Below are positions 4,827 to 5,217 of a stretch of 5,217 bases of DNA, piece by piece; position 1 is the stretch's first letter, and each line of letters starts with the position of its first letter. This DNA is from PVC group bacterium. Its GTDB lineage: Bacteria; Verrucomicrobiota; Kiritimatiellia; SS1-B-03-39; PXDE01. Both the position numbers and the translations under genes were made by a program. Below the pieces are notes generated by a model. It was not told the DNA's origin and did not search any database. It was given only the letters and a program-made list of their open reading frames with translations. The stretch lies in assembly GCA_003566475.1 (NCBI GenBank), contig PXDE01000023.1, positions 1-5,217 of the forward strand, given 5' to 3'.

Positions 4827-5217
4827 ATGGAATCACACCTGGGAACGGCGGCGGGCAAGGCGCTGGCCGGGCTGCTCGGCATCGTGGCCCTGGGGGGCCT
4901 TTCCGCCCGCGCGGAGTCCCCTCCCCTGGCCACGCTGGAGGGTCTGGTCGGCCAGTGGACGGAGCTCCGCCGCCTGGCCGCCGAGGAGGAGCGGGCCTGG
5001 ACGGAGGCCCGGGAGAGCCTGGAGGAGGAGGTCCGCCTCCTGGCCGCCGAGCGGGAGGCCCTGCGGTCCCGCCGGGCCGACGCGGAGTCCGCCCGGACCC
5101 GTCGGACCGCGGAACGGGCCGAGGGGGAGGCCTCGCTGGCCCGTCACCGCGCGGTGGTGGAGGAGACGGCCCCCCGACTGGACTCCGCCGAGCGGGCGCT
5201 GCGCGAGCTGGCCCGAC
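4827..5217 (+). CDS. DUF3450 family periplasmic protein, partial (3' end beyond the window)
   Basis: The frame opens at the ATG at 4827 and runs 130 codons to the edge, about half of the usual DUF3450 length (roughly 250 residues). Residues 1-29 are a signal peptide (cleavage near ARA|ES). From about 36 onward the protein is a charged Glu/Arg/Ala helix with heptad-like spacing: LEGLVGQWTELRRLAAEEERAW (37-58), then LEEEVRLLAAEREALRSRR (65-83). The pattern 'W..LR.LA.EE..W....E.L..E..LL..ER..L' is what I recognise as the DUF3450 N-terminal half. In TonB clusters of Vibrio- and Shewanella-type bacteria such a protein (TtpC-associated clusters) is encoded with ExbB-like, ExbD and TonB proteins and a TPR protein, so it is probably a periplasmic accessory of the energy-transducing complex; its exact role is not settled. 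It sits 38 nt after the receptor with no terminator between them, hence likely co-transcribed. The ribosome site is weak (GGAT about 7-10 nt upstream). An in-frame TTG at 4815 is a possible alternative start. Confidence 0.8.
   Translation, partial: MESHLGTAAGKALAGLLGIVALGGLSARAESPPLATLEGLVGQWTELRRLAAEEERAWTEARESLEEEVRLLAAEREALRSRRADAESARTRRTAERAEGEASLARHRAVVEETAPRLDSAERALRELAR

Noticed and set aside
2302..4836. An 844-codon open frame on the minus strand covering the whole receptor gene
   Set aside because: Its translation is dominated by Gly/Ala/Val/His in low-complexity stretches with no signal or domain, as expected for the antisense of a GC-rich gene. The plus-strand receptor has every family motif, so this is a shadow.
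1..5217. CRISPR arrays, tRNA or rRNA genes, insertion sequences, defence systems
   Set aside because: I saw no regularly spaced repeats, no tRNA-like cloverleaf, no transposase and no flanking inverted repeats. All coding content is accounted for by exported envelope proteins.

Overview
The window is very GC-rich DNA (strong G/C bias at third codon positions, read by eye) from a Gram-negative bacterium. All five genes I can support encode exported proteins: two outer-membrane beta-barrels, two YceI-type periplasmic proteins and a DUF3450 periplasmic coiled-coil protein. The plug of the TonB-dependent receptor and the receptor/DUF3450 pairing recall Gammaproteobacteria and Verrucomicrobiota. 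My impression leans to Verrucomicrobiota, but the window has no phylogenetic marker and I hold this loosely.

The layout is two divergent operons around a 371-bp control region (2168-2538). To the left, on the minus strand, lie an outer-membrane porin-like protein (869-2167), a complete YceI-family protein (195-854, 14 nt after the porin) and the start of a second protein with a YceI-like N-terminus (1-193, 1 nt after the first YceI gene, running off the window). The short spacings and a Shine-Dalgarno site inside the preceding gene point to one transcript. To the right, on the plus strand, lie a FecA-type TonB-dependent receptor without an N-terminal signalling domain (2539-4788) and, 38 nt later, the first half of a DUF3450 gene (4827-5217, running off the window). 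DUF3450 genes usually open clusters encoding ExbB/ExbD/TonB energy-transducing complexes, so the genes beyond the right edge are predicted to be the motor that drives this receptor.

The control region is AT-richer than its surroundings. It holds a good sigma70-type promoter for the receptor (TTGACG, 16 bp, TATGCT with a TG extension), a perfect 7-1-7 palindrome on the porin side, two TGACGT repeats 10 bp apart, an 8-7-8 inverted repeat with one mismatch, and a G8/A-rich purine tract just upstream of the -35 box. I found no convincing classical Fur box.

Taken together this looks like an uptake locus: porin plus periplasmic lipocalin-like carriers on one side, energised receptor plus its motor on the other. 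The substrate cannot be read from the sequence. Each gene belongs to a known family or fold; what may be new is the combination and its shared control region.
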